Shown piece by piece: positions 1-12,461 of a DNA stretch of 64,000 nt. The stretch's first letter is position 1. Each line of letters starts with the position of its first letter. Origin of the DNA: Cryptomeria japonica (taxonomy: Eukaryota > Streptophyta > Pinopsida > Cupressales > Cupressaceae); the NCBI RefSeq assembly GCF_030272615.1, contig NC_081412.1:698098656-698162655 (forward strand), written 5' to 3'. The notes under the pieces were generated by a model that was not told the origin of the DNA, made no database searches, and worked only from the letters and a program-made list of their open reading frames with translations. A program made the position numbers and the translations under genes.

Positions 1-160
1 ATTTAACCAAACAAGGTCAGGAATGATTCCAATAAGCCTTTTCGCCCTAGACCTTTGGTGAGGGACAGGAGCGCTTTCACCTTGGACCCTTGGAGAAGGA
101 CAGGAGCACTTTTCGCTCTGGATCCTCAGTGAAGGACAGGAGCGAAATTTGACTTTTTGA
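1..160. repeat. G-rich imperfect repeats, core GGACAGGAGCG
   Basis: Three imperfect copies of a roughly 45-50 bp unit carry the core GGACAGGAGCG or GGACAGGAGCAC (near 64, 103 and 135). No coding sense is evident. A related core, GGACAGGGGCGCT, occurs in element D at 30.09-30.19 kb, so this may be the leader of a related LTR retrotransposon cut by the window edge (inference). Confidence 0.6.
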
Positions 161-337
161 ACTCTCTATCAAGATAATTTTTATGGAATATAACATTAAA
201 GTATAAATGACATTTCCTTCTATCTTTCTTCTTTCTTATACTTTAAGTTATATTCCATATATACTTATAGGATGTTTGAGAGTGGTTTCAGACCTCCAGG
301 AGTTATATTGCAAAATCTAGTTTTTGGAAGTTTTTCA

Positions 338-437
338 GTTTCCAGACTTAGTCAAATTTCAGGATCAGGACATTCCAGACTTAGCCAATTTTCAGGATCG
401 GGACTTTCAGACTTAGCCAAATTTCAGGACCAGGACA
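338..437 (+). repeat. Tandem repeat, about 33 bp x 3
   Basis: Three consecutive units with the pattern CAGACTTAGCCAA followed by TTTCAGGATCAGGAC (starting near 343, 376 and 408) create a reiterated short peptide (SRLSQ...GSG) in a spurious frame. It is best read as a variable leader repeat of a mobile element and not as a gene. About 100 bp further on, at 495-590, the DNA has the look of a retroelement untranslated leader. Confidence 0.6.
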
Positions 438-639
438 TCACCCAAGTAGGACCTGCTATCCTATTGATCTCCCCGACTGCACTAAAAAATGCAAAGGCCA
501 ACCGACAAAACCCTAAAAGACCTAGAAAATAAACCCTAAAAAGCAAAAAACAAGGGTCCCCATTTGCAATGGGGCGATGTGTGAAAATGTCACAACAGGA
601 GCTAAGATGATTTTGAAAAGAATAATAAAAGGCTAAATG

Positions 640-1560
640 TGTCCTTGATAATTTCGATAGAGACCCTCAAAATCCCACCAATACCAAAAATCCCTAAGTC
701 ATCGCCTAAACTAAAGCTGTCGGTAATAGGTGTCCATCCTTCACCGAAATGCCCAGTCTGACCGAAATGATTCTATCGAAGAAACCTACCAATATCCTAT
801 CGATAAAGTAACTTATCGAATAAACCTTGGCTATGATGGATCTCTAAAGGGATTCACTGAAAACATTAGTTCCATCGACAGAAAGTACATCAAGGAAATC
901 ATAAGTGGTCCCACCGATAAAATAAAGGGTATCGATAAAACTACAACATCGATGAGACATGTGAATAGCTCACTGAGGGAGGAAGTTTGGTCGAAAGAGT
1001 AATATCAAAGGAACAAATGGATACTTTATTGAAAAAGCTATTTCAAGGAAAGGAGGGTATCGAAGAGGCACAAAAGATGCTGACCGAAAATAACTTTCCC
1101 ATCGAAAAAATAAAGGATCGATGAAACACGAGAAATTGCCATCGATGACTTGTTATCGGCTGAACATAAGAAGTCAAAGGAGAGTATTCTTCTTTTACCG
1201 AAAGGGGAAATTTCATCGACGCTAGAACAAAATCCAGATAATGAAGAATTGTTTTGATGGAATTCTAACATTGATAAGACAATGGAGGGACTTAGTGATA
1301 AAAGGATTTTCATCAAAAAGCAAGATTTCGATGAACTGATAAAACATTACACCAATACAGACACTTAAAGCAAGGCTTCGATGAAATGAGGATATCGATG
1401 AGACCAAGAGATGTGTCGGCAATGATGTCAATTTCACCAAAGTCAAGAATGATGTTAATGAAATATGATGTTTCAGGAAAACATGAGGTAAATCCATCAA
1501 GACATATGATTTCATCGAAGTACAACACAGGTGTAATATTAAATAAGCGTCTATGGAAAA
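640..1560. repeat. ATCGA-rich low-complexity tract
   Basis: Over about 900 bp the motifs ATCGA, TCGAT and the related CCGAAA/CCGATA recur roughly every 30-50 bp, for example at 782, 800, 818, 876, 917, 931, 949, 1059, 1100, 1118, 1142, 1216, 1328, 1395 and 1516. Short open frames on both strands here are by-products of this bias and resemble nothing known to me. The tract lies directly upstream of the broken coding frame at 1858, so it may be the leader of that element. Confidence 0.5.
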
Positions 1561-1857
1561 TTCAAAACACTGCTAGATGAATGATTACTTATTGCTGCGA
1601 AGATCAAAACAAATCTCAGTAAAGTCACATCACCATAAATTCAAAACAAATACCTATGTGACCATTGCTTAACTGGAATTATTAACTGGTGAGTTCACCA
1701 TAAATGTTCAATAAATCGACGAAGAAGGATATGTTGCTGATAGTGCCTAAGAGTATTCACAAAGAGCAATTCAAAACCAGACAATTCAGAATTGGATTCA
1801 CAAGAGAAGCCCTCAGAATTCAAGTAAGTTATTCACCCTCAGAACCCTATAATTAAA

Positions 1858-4800
1858 ATGAAGTTGTCATCTTCGAAAGCCAGCAAGGTTAGGAAAGCAA
1901 AAGAAACCCAATCTATAGATGATAAACCTAAGAGACAAAAGAGGGAAGGGCATTCACTGGCCCAAGATTTGATTGATCAATGTCCCTCATCAAGCCTCAG
2001 GTCTAAAAAGGTCAAGGCTGATGAGGAGGGTTTAGAAGACAGATTTGAGAATCTTGGAGATATATGGACAAAGATAAGAGGCCATGAGTTGTTTATTTTT
2101 GGGTATGTCAAAAGGAACGCACCTAAACCCGTGAATAATTTATGGGGACTAAATTTGGGAAAACTAGCAATAGCTAATGTCTTTGTTAATGTTGAACTTA
2201 TGAAGTCCCTAGCCAACAATTATGACCCTAAGACCAAAACTATATATGATTACAAGGGGGATCCGATACTATCAATTACTAGGGAAATTGTTGATACTAT
2301 GTTTAATCTAGATTGGGGGTTCAAAGAGCAAATTGATAATAAGAAATTGGCACAAGAGTACTTCAACCTTGAGGACATCTATAAGAGGTGGAGACTCCCT
2401 ATCCATAGACCCAGGGTTTCAGGGTCGATAGTACCATTAGGTAAAGATGACAAAGCTCCCTATGATGTCAATTCATTTCATCCTTACTTCAAGTATACAT
2501 ACTACTGCATTGCTCAAGTTCTGGGAATAGAGGCTTATCCCTTGATGGATATAGCGACCATGGTCATCTATGCAGATTTGCAATCTAAAGATCTCTTATT
2601 ATTTGATTTTTCTACTTATCTTGTTGATGCCATCAATCATGGACTAGAAAAATTGAAAGGAGATGTGATTAATGTGCATTTCAAGTACTATTATATTCTT
2701 ATGCACATGTTTTTGTATGTTGGACAAGACAAAGGGCTATAGCCAGATGAGTTATGCATCAGGGCATATGATAAGATTGGGATAAGGAAGCTTGTGCAAC
2801 TATGGATATCTTCATGGGACCAAGGATATAGTAACAACCAGTACTGGCATTTTGAGGAGTACTTTGTTAAGACACTATACAGATTGTTGGGATACTCGTG
2901 TGATCATGCCTTGTCTCCTGAAATTCAGAGATTCTTAAGGCCAAAAGATTATGGCGAAGATACTATAATTGAGCACAACTGGGGAGATTTTTACTGCTTT
3001 TTAGATTGCACTCAAATAAGAGTGTATAGATTTGAAGGAAAACCATATGTATTGCCTATCACCATGCCTAACAGAGTAGCATGCTTAGAGATTGTCAGGA
3101 AGTTGTCAATAGTAAGTTCCCAACACTTGACTGACCATGGAAAACAATCCATTGTGCCTGGATTACTTGTATTTTCAGATTTCATTGTCAAAAGTTCGAA
3201 GAGCTATGGTTTGCTATAAAATAAATTGAATTATTATAAGATGGTGGAAGGTGACCCCAGGCCAAACTTTGATCCCAAGTGATACATAGGGGCGGCAAGG
3301 TCATCCCAGAAACTTAAGGTTGGAGAGCATGTGTCGCTCATACCTGATGATTTCATCAAAAATATGAAAAGGGAAGAAGCTAATGAAAAAAGGGCTAAGT
3401 ATGAGTGAGTGTTACAATCCTACAAATGGAAACTCTTCTGAGGGAGAATAAATGAGGACATGCTTCAAAAAATCAAAGATCCCTTAGACGCAACAAACAA
3501 ACTTATGGAGCATGAGCTAGAGTTGCTTGAGGGAGTGTCTGCCTATGTCTATGGGGTCACATCAAAACTGTTAGGGATAAGGAGCCCCTGGCTCAATTGT
3601 CTCCTCAATCCATTTCTAATGTTATTCCAGTTGACTCCCATAGAGAAGAATATCCTCTTGGATTTGAGGGTGGTGTGCAGATGGATCTGATGATAGGACA
3701 ATACAATGTCCAAGATGGAGATATAAGGATGTTTAAACATGAAGATTTCATTGTTGATGATTATTTCATTTCCTCTAGAGAGTTCGATACATTTTTATAC
3801 CAGCATAAAGCAATACAAATTAGGAATACTATAAAAGAGAAAATAGAGGAAGAACAATCCCAAAGGTTACAAGAAGAGGTGGACCTTTCTAAGAGAGAAA
3901 TGACACCTCAGAAAGGAAGGCAGTTACTCAAGGATGTTGGTGTGCTAATCTACTTAGGGTGGGACATGAGGTCTGCATTACTGTTTGACAGTTTCCTCAA
4001 GAAGAAAGATCCCAACAAGCAGATTATACTAGAGGAGATAGACAAGATATTTATGGGCTCAGGCTATGATCCAGATCAAAAGGCTCTCATAATATGGGCC
4101 TTGTATCCAAAGAAGAAGAGACCCATACTTGTTGATACAGATCAAGTTTTTGGCCACCTTATGATCCAACAGGTTTGGAAAACTGATCCCAGAATCATAG
4201 CCAAGTTGAACGTGGATGTAGCAAAACTGAATTAGGAACAAACAGAGTTTTTGGTCAAGGAGAACAGCACTTACAAAGGCTTGTATGAGAAGGCTATTGA
4301 AGAAATCCAGAGGCTACAAGGATAGTTGTCACAAAAGAATCCTATTATGGGGGGATATGAACCAGATATGGATTTTCATTTCAACCCGACCTAAGGGTCT
4401 TAGATGCTATATCAGATGCTGCCTACTAGAGGATAAAGGTTGAAAAGATAGCAAAGTAATTGACCAATGCCCAACAAAAGATGAACAAATTGGAAAATGA
4501 TGTCATTGAGCACAAGTTCAAAGCTATCTTGCCACATGCTAACCAATATTGGAAAGTATACACAAGGACTATGAAATCTCTAAAAGAGCATGAGAGATTG
4601 AGGATGAGATTGCAAGATGTATTGAAAGATAATGAGGCCATGACTGCAGAAGAAAGAGTTTAAGGGGACCAATACCTAGTAGAGCATGGAAAATATACAG
4701 ATACACTGAATAAAGACCTCCAAATATTGGATGAGGACTGTTTACCAGTTGTCTAAAAGGAAGGTGAACTAACTCCATTAGAGAAATGGCAAAAAGAATT

Positions 4801-5002
4801 TGTACGAATTAAGAAGAAAGCCATGGCTATATTTAACCAGGATGAAGATGTAGCCCCACATGTCAATCAGGTAGTGTTTGAGCTCTTTTCATTGGAGATA
4901 GATATGAAGTGGAAGAGTGTGGCTGCTATATGCTGTAAGAATGGCAGTTATATTAATCATCTCAGCATGCTTAATCTTTTTATTTTTCACTTTGTTAAGT
5001 AA
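1858..5002 (+). pseudogene. Broken long ORF of an unrecognised multi-domain family (copy 1)
   Basis: An ATG at 1858 opens a lysine-rich N-terminus (about 40 residues, NLS-like) and then a globular region that stays in one frame to about 3690. It is interrupted by stops at 2740, 3217, 3280, 3405 and 3437. A frameshift near 3600-3690 moves the reading to the next frame, and a further shift before 4460 leads into a helical segment (4460-4663). That last frame continues past stops at 4661 and 4753 to TAA at 5000. Key motifs are LW..NLG (near 2143), PYD...F (near 2458), and KPYVLPI....RV..LE (3040-3090). All of these recur in the same order in the minus-strand copy at 47.6-51.4 kb, which supports a real protein family of about 1000 residues. 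I do not recognise it. An extra ORF of an LTR retrotransposon or a captured plant-mobile-domain-like gene are possibilities only. Confidence 0.65.
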
Positions 5003-5900
5003 TTGTAATCAGATTGTTAATGATGAAGGGACATAACTTCTCATAGAATAGGTGTTGATCACATACTTATATGAACAAATTTTGTAAAATGAAGAAATGT
5101 TTTTAGAATATAAGATACTGGACAGATACTATAGCCTCTAGCATACTATTGTATCATTTTAAATTTTTTAATAGAATCAATTGTTTTCTTCTGCATATGT
5201 GTTGTGGATTATCTCATTTTTTGTAGGCAATTGTTTGTGATATTATCTAAAGGAGATAAGTTTATTCGTATTCTTACAGTGAAGTCTATGTTCCTATGTT
5301 ATAAACTTGGATTAAAAAGATCTACTCATGGATTGTAATTGTTCATTGTAGTTCTTCCTTGAATGGTCCCTTAAGGTTAGGGTTAGATTCATTCAGGCGG
5401 TTTATGATATAAACATTTAGTAGATTTGATAAGAAACAGTAACTGGCAGATTTACCAAAGGGGGTAGGTTTAAAAACTATCTCACAAATCATACATTAAT
5501 TCCTAAAGAAATATAAGACTCTGTAGCCCAAATAACAGGAAAGCCACTAGTCATTCACAGATCACAATCGTTACCTTATTAATTACCTTTACATTAAAAT
5601 TATAGGATAAGTGAGTAGGATTCATAGTACCAATTAGCAATAGTGTACATACATATAAATTTCAAGTACAAAGATCGAATAGCTTCCACAACAACATTAT
5701 TGAACTCATCTAAAAACCACCTATCTTAGGAACCTATGCCAATCTGAGATAGGGAAAAATTTAGATCAAGTACTCAATTTGCTATAAAAACCATTAGTCA
5801 TCGAAAGCCACTAGTGAATAGGTATACCCGCCTAGGTCTTGCAGAGCCTAAAGTGAGGGAGTTAGTAACCAAGTAGGTTCACTCTATAAGTTGGCCAAAT
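5003..5900. other. Non-coding stretch, no gene seen
   Basis: AT-rich DNA with no open frame of note. It lies between the end of the copy 1 pseudogene and the gag remnant of element B. The AAAGGGGGTAGG at about 5456-5467 resembles a polypurine tract, but no matching LTR start follows that I can confirm. Confidence 0.4.
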
Positions 5901-5993
5901 CAAACTAGAGGGTTTGATCATAGGAGTTGGCATTTCCTTAGAACCTATCCAATATGTTGATTTGAGATCCAACACCAGCCTTTTTAAGTCTTC

Positions 5994-6689
5994 TTACAAA
6001 TTTTGTTGTTGCATCATCAAGGTTGTCATCCAGGTCAATATCATCTTCTTCTTTCTTTCTTTCAATGCAACTTCCTTGTTTAGATTATCTTGCACAACAT
6101 TCCTCATCTCAAAGGTAGATAGAACTCCATATAGTTGATACATAGTGTAACTATCCAAATTTTGACTTTCTTTAATGGTTGACACCTTAGGAATAAAATA
6201 TTTAGGAAGAGCTCAGACCACCTTTCTCACAACTTCACCTTCTTTCATTTCTCTATCATTACCTCTAATTCTAGTGACAACTTCCATTATTTGGTGCATG
6301 TAGCTATGAATACCTTCATCTTCAGACATCCTCAAGTTCTCAAATTTATTTTTCAGATTTTACAACTTGACTTGATTTACCTTTTTGTCTCCTTCATAAA
6401 TGCTTCTAAGCTTCTGTCAAATTTCCTTGGTCGATTTGCAATCCATCACCTTCAAAAGCTCAATATCAAACAAATCACTTATAATTGTATTCTTCTCATT
6501 TTCATTATTTACATGTGCCCTAATCTCATCTAGAGTAGAGATAGGATGATTGGGTTTAATGTAAGCATCCACAATAGAGTCCCAAATACCATAGTCCATA
6601 GAGTTCAAATATGATTCCATCCTCATCTTCCAAAAAGAGTAGTTTGTCCAATCAAACTTGGGAATATCTTAGGATCTTTCTTGTGTCAT
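5994..6689 (-). pseudogene. Copia gag remnant of element B
   Basis: Reading the minus strand from an ATG at 6689, the frame gives a copia-type Gag (UBN2-like) with WTNYSFWKMRMESYL (about 6660-6600). It continues with a stretch ending in the conserved SQNLDSYTM.QLYGVLSTFEM (near 6160-6090). Gag packages element RNA into virus-like particles. Stops after STKEI (6415) and near 6205, plus the loss of everything downstream, show that it is dead. Its promoter and primer site lie just upstream in the LTR at 6746-9150. Protease, integrase and RT of this copy are absent, because sequence left of 5900 is unrelated. Confidence 0.8.
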
Positions 6690-6724
6690 CCTAATCTACC
6701 TCAAGCAGTTAAGCTTCCTCTAGA

Positions 6725-6745
6725 GAAACTCATCTCTAACCCACT
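6725..6745 (-). other. Degenerate primer-binding site of element B
   Basis: Immediately inside the LTR end, where the minus strand reads TTCAACA, the sequence AGTGGGTTAGAGATGAG occupies the place of the usual copia initiator-Met primer site (TGGTATCAGAG). It matches imperfectly, and the position is the main evidence. Confidence 0.5.
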
Positions 6746-9150
6746 TGTTGAACACACCTTAGGACTAAGAGGGGGGTGAATCAATTCAGGCCTTAAAAAA
6801 ATTCACTTTAACTTTTAATCTTCAAAACACAATCAACTTATCATTAACTTTATCATCGACAATAAAACACAGAACCATAAAATACAATGTACAAGAGAAC
6901 AATAGATTTATGTGGAAAACCCTAAATAGGGGGGGAAAAATGGTGAGAGTCAACTCATGCATATGTAAAATCATTATAATTTTTTTTTAGGCAACCACTA
7001 CCAAGGAAGCACACTACCATTTAGAAGACTTGTAGACTAAGATGCACAATCCCAATAAAATATACAAAGGAATTGCAGGCTAAAGCTCACTATTCTAGGG
7101 CAAGATACATAAACAAAAAATCTTTGAATTGGCAAAACCAACTCTTTCTCCAACTATGAATCTAACCTTGAAACTGTTTTACAAGAAACAAACTCCAACA
7201 ACAAGCACCACCACATTCACTATCTTCACATCACAACACTTTGCACATGATATGATCATGAAAGCACTTGCACATGAAAAACACTTTGCACATTAATTCA
7301 TCATCTTTGCCACTTTTCAACACCTTTGAATAGACCTCATCATACTGATTTTATCTTCTATATATACCATCTTATTCATTACAAACATCAATTAGGCTAG
7401 TCAGGACAAGGGACAAGCATAGGTCCTATCAAGCTAGCCACCAAACATAATTGTGGTGAATAAGGTCCAATCTAAGAGATAGAGAGGACCTAAATACATC
7501 ATATTACACTTCTCTAAGCAAATCCAAATAATATGCATGTTGGCACACATCATCCAAGGTTACTAATAGGTAGCATGTATATAATATTGGAGTTGAGAAA
7601 ATACAACACCACGGGAGCCTAAATGATCTCTTCAAGCGAAAAACCTCATTACAAGGAGAAGCAAGGAAGCAAATCATAGAAGAAAGCAATACACAAAAAA
7701 TATGCTCAAAAAGAGAGAACTCAATATTCACTAAATGTGTAATGTAATAATCCTTCTTCTTACAATGAAAAGAAAGAACTCACCCTTTAATAGGTCAAGA
7801 AACTCTAAAAGGGAAAACCTAGGTTTTCACATAATAATTAATAAAAGAATTAATTATTATGCACCTAAAGTTAGCTTAAGTGTAAAAGAGATAAAGGGAA
7901 CTTAAATAATTAAACAAATATTGTTTAATTAATCAAGTAAATACCCGAATACTCTAACAGATAAGAAATATCACACACAACCAATCTATCCAAAATACAT
8001 CATCCAAATAAAATAATTCAATGTAGATTCCTACATGTCATAGGTAGAACCCAAACACAACTCAACACACTTTCCAACATTGGCACATATCATTAATACT
8101 TAAGCACAAGTCAAAAAAATAAACGTATGTCAACCAAAAAATAACACTCACCTAGAAACACAACATCAGACACAATGCAACACCAAAATGAACATCCAAC
8201 ACCATGCGAAGAACATAAGGACATTCATAGAACATCCAACAACATTTCCAAACACTTATTTCTTTCTATCAAATCGATACATTCTAGTGCAATAAAAACA
8301 AATACATAACACCTCATCACTAAACAGCCAGAAAACACAATCCTAAACATAACATCAATAAAATTTCTTGAATAACACTTCAACACTTTGCTAGAACTGA
8401 ACAATGCAAAAACATTAAAAACATGTCCTCTAAGTGGCAGAATTTGAAACATGAATGTGAAATAATGTAGAGAATTTCTTAAACCAGTAAAACCACTTCT
8501 AAAAGACAACAAAATTATTTGCAAACAACCATCACAAACCACTTCAACTGCAACACCAGGAACATAAAAAGATAGTAGTGCAATGTCCATAGAACACAAA
8601 AATTATATCCAAATCTATAAGAATAGATTCACAACTATGGAGGAATATGGAGCACTCTTCCAACCAGACATCAAATACTCTTTCTTACATACCATAACTC
8701 ATCATACTATAAAACCTTCCAAAACATCACTAGCTAGACAAAATGTGTCAGGACCAATAAGAACATATCCTCAACCATCATCATCAGGCTCCATCCAAAA
8801 TATATCTTCATTATACCAATAAAATAGATTCACTATAAGTAATATAATATCTCAAATAGAGTGTAGACATTAGACACTAAAGAAGGTGGACATTCACAAC
8901 CTAGAGCAACTGCAACCATCAATATTGCATCACATCTTCCTCATAAAAATATAGCAACACAAACTCTACACATGACCACATACCAACAACATCATCAGTA
9001 CATCGACAACATCACTGACCACACAATCAACTTCCCAAACATCATCAAGGACAGCCACATATTGTCAAACATCAGGTTGACATCAATGACAACACATATT
9101 GTTAGGCATCAAGTTGACATCAATGACAACACATATTGCAAACATTAGAA
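6746..9150 (-). mobile_element. 5' LTR of copia element B (minus strand)
   Basis: On the minus strand this LTR begins near 9150 (TGCAATATGTGTTGTC...) and ends ...GTGTGTTCAACA at 6746, directly before the primer site and gag. The U5 end has the poly-C tract (CCCCCC, near 6775) shared with the LTRs of A, E and G. Blocks shared with A's LTR include GGAATATGGAGCA.TCTTCCA (8645 here, about 39851 in A) and the opening GTTGTCATTGATGTC, which is present twice (9070-9145). At about 2.4 kb it is longer than its relatives, so it may contain unrecognised insertions. All small ORFs inside it, such as 8225-8599, are LTR shadows. Confidence 0.7.
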
Positions 9151-9154
9151 ACAT

Positions 9155-11195
9155 TAGACATTTATTCAATATCATCAATAGTATTAGAACACATGTCTAA
9201 ACTCAACTTAGTACCAACTAGAAATGGAATACTTATTAGCTTATAGTCCTACATTTTAAATCTCTATAAAATTATGTCGACATACTTACTCTGACAACCA
9301 ATTTTTTTATGTGAATCTGGTCCCTGTTGATTTCCATCCCAAGAATATATTTATAAGACCCCAAATCCTTCATATCAAATTTGTTAGAAAGATAATTTTT
9401 TAGCTCTCTAATTACTACCTTGTTGCTGCCAATAAATAACATGTCATCAACACTCAAGATAATAATTAATAACTAATCATCAATAACCTTAATATAAACA
9501 CAGTGATCCTCTTTTCTTCTAACATAACCCAACTTTAATAGGAATGCATCAAACTTCTTGTACCACATCCTAGGTGAAATTTTCAAACCATATAAATATT
9601 GTTTTAACCTACAAACCAAGTTTTATTTTCCCTTCTCAAAAAAATCATGAAGTTGTCGCATATAAATCTCTTCTTCAATATCCTCATTCAAGAAAGCACT
9701 TTTAACATTCATTCTCTTTATCTCAAAATCAGAAGCTATAGAAATAGATAATAGTAATCTAATAGAAGCTAGCTTAGAAAAAAAGAAAAAATATTTCACT
9801 GAAATCAACTCCCTCTCTCTAGGAGTTACCCGTGGCCATCAATCTAGCCTTGAACATCTCCAACCAACCGTCTGCTTAAATTTATCTAGATCATTTGACA
9901 ACTAAAACCCATCTAGTTGTTCAACATACACCTCTTCTTCAATTTATCCATTCAAGAATGGCGGCTTGACATTCATTTGATATACCTTAAAGTTCTTGTA
10001 AGCAACAAATGTAAGAAACATACTTATATCTTTCATCCTAGTTATCAAAGCAAAAGTCCCCTCAAAATATATACCTTCAACTTGTGAATAGCCTTTACAA
10101 ACCAGTATTGCATCATTTATTGTGACTTATCCATCTTCATTTAGCTTGTTCCAGAACACCCACTTTTTTCTTATCACATTCTTGTCCATTGGTATGGGTA
10201 CTAGTTCCCACATTTGATTATTTTCTACTGGATTCAGCTCTTCTTCCATTGCCTTCATCCATTCACCATCTTATCTATCATATGAAAAAGTGTTTGGCTC
10301 CACCTTAGATAAGAAATATAAATTTGCTTGTTCACTGGCCTCAACAAGTCTCCTTCTAGTATAAACTCCTTTATTTTTGTCTCTAATGATATGCTCTTCT
10401 GAATGATTCTTTTATACATACTTTGCATGTGTCTTAGGTGCTTTTCTACGTTCCTCTTCTTTTGCATTTGACTCTTATTTATCTTCTAGAACATCCTTCT
10501 TTTCTACAATAATGTGGGTATCTTCTATCTCAATCTCAATTTTAGTGGAACTCGATTTCATTTTGCACTTATTATGATACTTGTATACTCTCCACAATCT
10601 TCTTTAGCTTTTTTTTGTAAGACCGGTATGCCTTTCTTTTTGTAGATTATCCCAAAAATATTCATTCATCTAATCTTGCATCAAAATTTCTCAATTCCTC
10701 TTCATATCTCATTATGTATCATTTGCTTCCAAAGATTCTAAAATATTTGACTATAGGCGATCTTATATGCCATAGATCATAGGATGCCTTTGTGTGATTC
10801 ACTCTTATCATAGGATGCCTTTGTGTGATTCACTCTTACTTCTACCCTATTAAGAATATATATTGCATACCAATCAAAAAATAAGAATATACACCAGTAT
10901 GCAAAACTTCTTTCCAATACACATTAGGCTAGTTAGCATCTTTCAACATAGTTCTATACATTTCAACAACAATCCTTTTCTTTCTTTCAACCACTCCATT
11001 CTGTTTTGAAGTCGTAAGTGTAAATAATTGCCTCATAATACCATGCCCTTCACAAAATTTGTCAAATTCATTTGATGTAAATTCTCCTCCTCTACCAAAA
11101 TTTAAACATTTGATCATAACTAATATTTGATTTCCAACCATAGATTTGAATACCTTAAATCTATCTAGTGCTTATGATTTTTCTTTTAAGAAAGT
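9155..11195 (-). pseudogene. Copia element A: integrase core and reverse transcriptase fragments
   Basis: Minus-strand reading gives the second half of the integrase core (GGEFTSNEFDKFCEGHG, then NGVVERKK, 11141-10929). A decayed linker follows, and then RT with KSAFLNEDIEEEIYM (about 9730-9660) and VDDMLFIGSN plus MKDLGSYKYILGMEI (9457-9340). RT sense ends near 9160 at a degenerate PFLVGTKLS...MSNV segment. RNase H and the 3' LTR are missing, and the B LTR abuts here. Numerous stops and frameshifts make this non-functional. The conserved YVDD box reads SVDD. The first half of the same element lies at 20.65-22.1 kb, separated by the insertion of element E. Confidence 0.8.
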
Positions 11196-12403
11196 TGTTG
11201 GCCATTTGGTGGAATTTATTATGTGTCACATTGATGTTTTGTCATTGATGCCAACACTAGTTGTTTGGATGCTTTACCGGAACCCTTCTGGTCCTGGTAG
11301 GTTGAGTGGTTTCTAGTTGATTTGGATCCGGCATGGTCTGGTAGGCTCCGGTATAGTTTGGTGATGGAATTGGCTTGTTCATGACACTCATGCTCATATT
11401 TAGTCTGTCGGTTTTGGTCTGGTGATCAGATGCTATCTTGCTTGCTTAGAATCTTGGTTTCTAGTTCCAACGAGGGTTTCACTAGCAGATATTTTGATGA
11501 ATCGCATGTGGTGTTGGTGCTACTTCTAGTGGATTTTCAAGATATTGTTGGTGATCATGTTCGAGACTTGGTGAATGGAGATCATTGTTCTAGTGTGTGG
11601 ACCTATACTAGGTCCCGATTGATCTAGGCTATGGACTAGCTTTAATGTAACATGTGGATTGGACCTCTCGATGTGTTTTTGGGATGTATTATGTGTTGGA
11701 TATTAGTTGTTTAGTCTAAGGCTGACATGGTTTGTAATTATGTAATTGGTTTATTATCTAATGGTCAACCTAATTGTTTATGGTCGAGGGCTTGTATATA
11801 TAGATGTAAGATCTCATTGTAGATCATCATGCTTATGTTAAGGTCATGGTTAAGGAATGTAATATGCAAATAATGTATATCATTTCAGGCAGAGGATTTG
11901 GTCAATCATTGGAGATCGAATTGGGTTTATGTAAGAGGATTTAATCCTCTAGTATTGAGCTTAACTGGAACCGTACTTAGGCATAGGAGATGCTATCTTT
12001 TGTTGTTCAACACTTCTCTGGATTGTAGTCTAGATTTTTATATAGTTAGTGAGGGTCCTTTTGTGATGAGCAATGTGTTTTAGGTTGTTGGCCTTCTTGC
12101 AAGTGCAGGCCCCTCAATTGTAATTCACATACTTACTGCAAAAGTATTATCTGACTATGGGTAGGCTTCCCACCATGGTTTTTCCCTTTACCAATTTTTT
12201 CACGTACAAATCTTGGTGTCATGTGGATGACATTTATTCTATGATTATTGTTTATTCTTAGTTGGTTTAACTGCTATTCTGGTATTAATGTTTTGGGTTC
12301 CGGTCTTAAAGTTTAAATTTCTAATAGTTTAAGTAATCTATGACAACTGATTCACCCCCCCCCCTTCTCTCAGTTGTCTTCCAGTTATTTGAACTATCTA
12401 ACA
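11196..12403 (+). mobile_element. Left LTR of copia element E
   Basis: This 1208-bp LTR begins TGTTGGCCATTTGG and ends ...GAACTATCTAACA, the usual TG...CA ends. It contains the CCTAGG-free U3, a promoter-like TGTATATATAGATG near 11795, and a poly-C tract at 12355-12364 near the U5 end. The same sequence is repeated at 18419-20650, interrupted by element F. The LTR sits in the integrase gene of element A, which reads in the opposite direction. Confidence 0.9.
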
Positions 12404-12420
12404 AATGGTATCAGATATTT
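12404..12420 (+). other. Primer-binding site of element E
   Basis: AATGGTATCAGATATTT directly follows the LTR's CA end. TGGTATCAGA matches the initiator-methionine tRNA primer site used by plant copia elements. Confidence 0.85.
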
Positions 12421-12461
12421 GGTCCTCTCTGTAGAAAGCTTAACCACTTGAGGAAGATCCT

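Noticed and set aside
8225-8599. 124-codon minus-strand frame
   Set aside because: Inside the LTR of element B, Cys/Phe/Val-biased, no family match.
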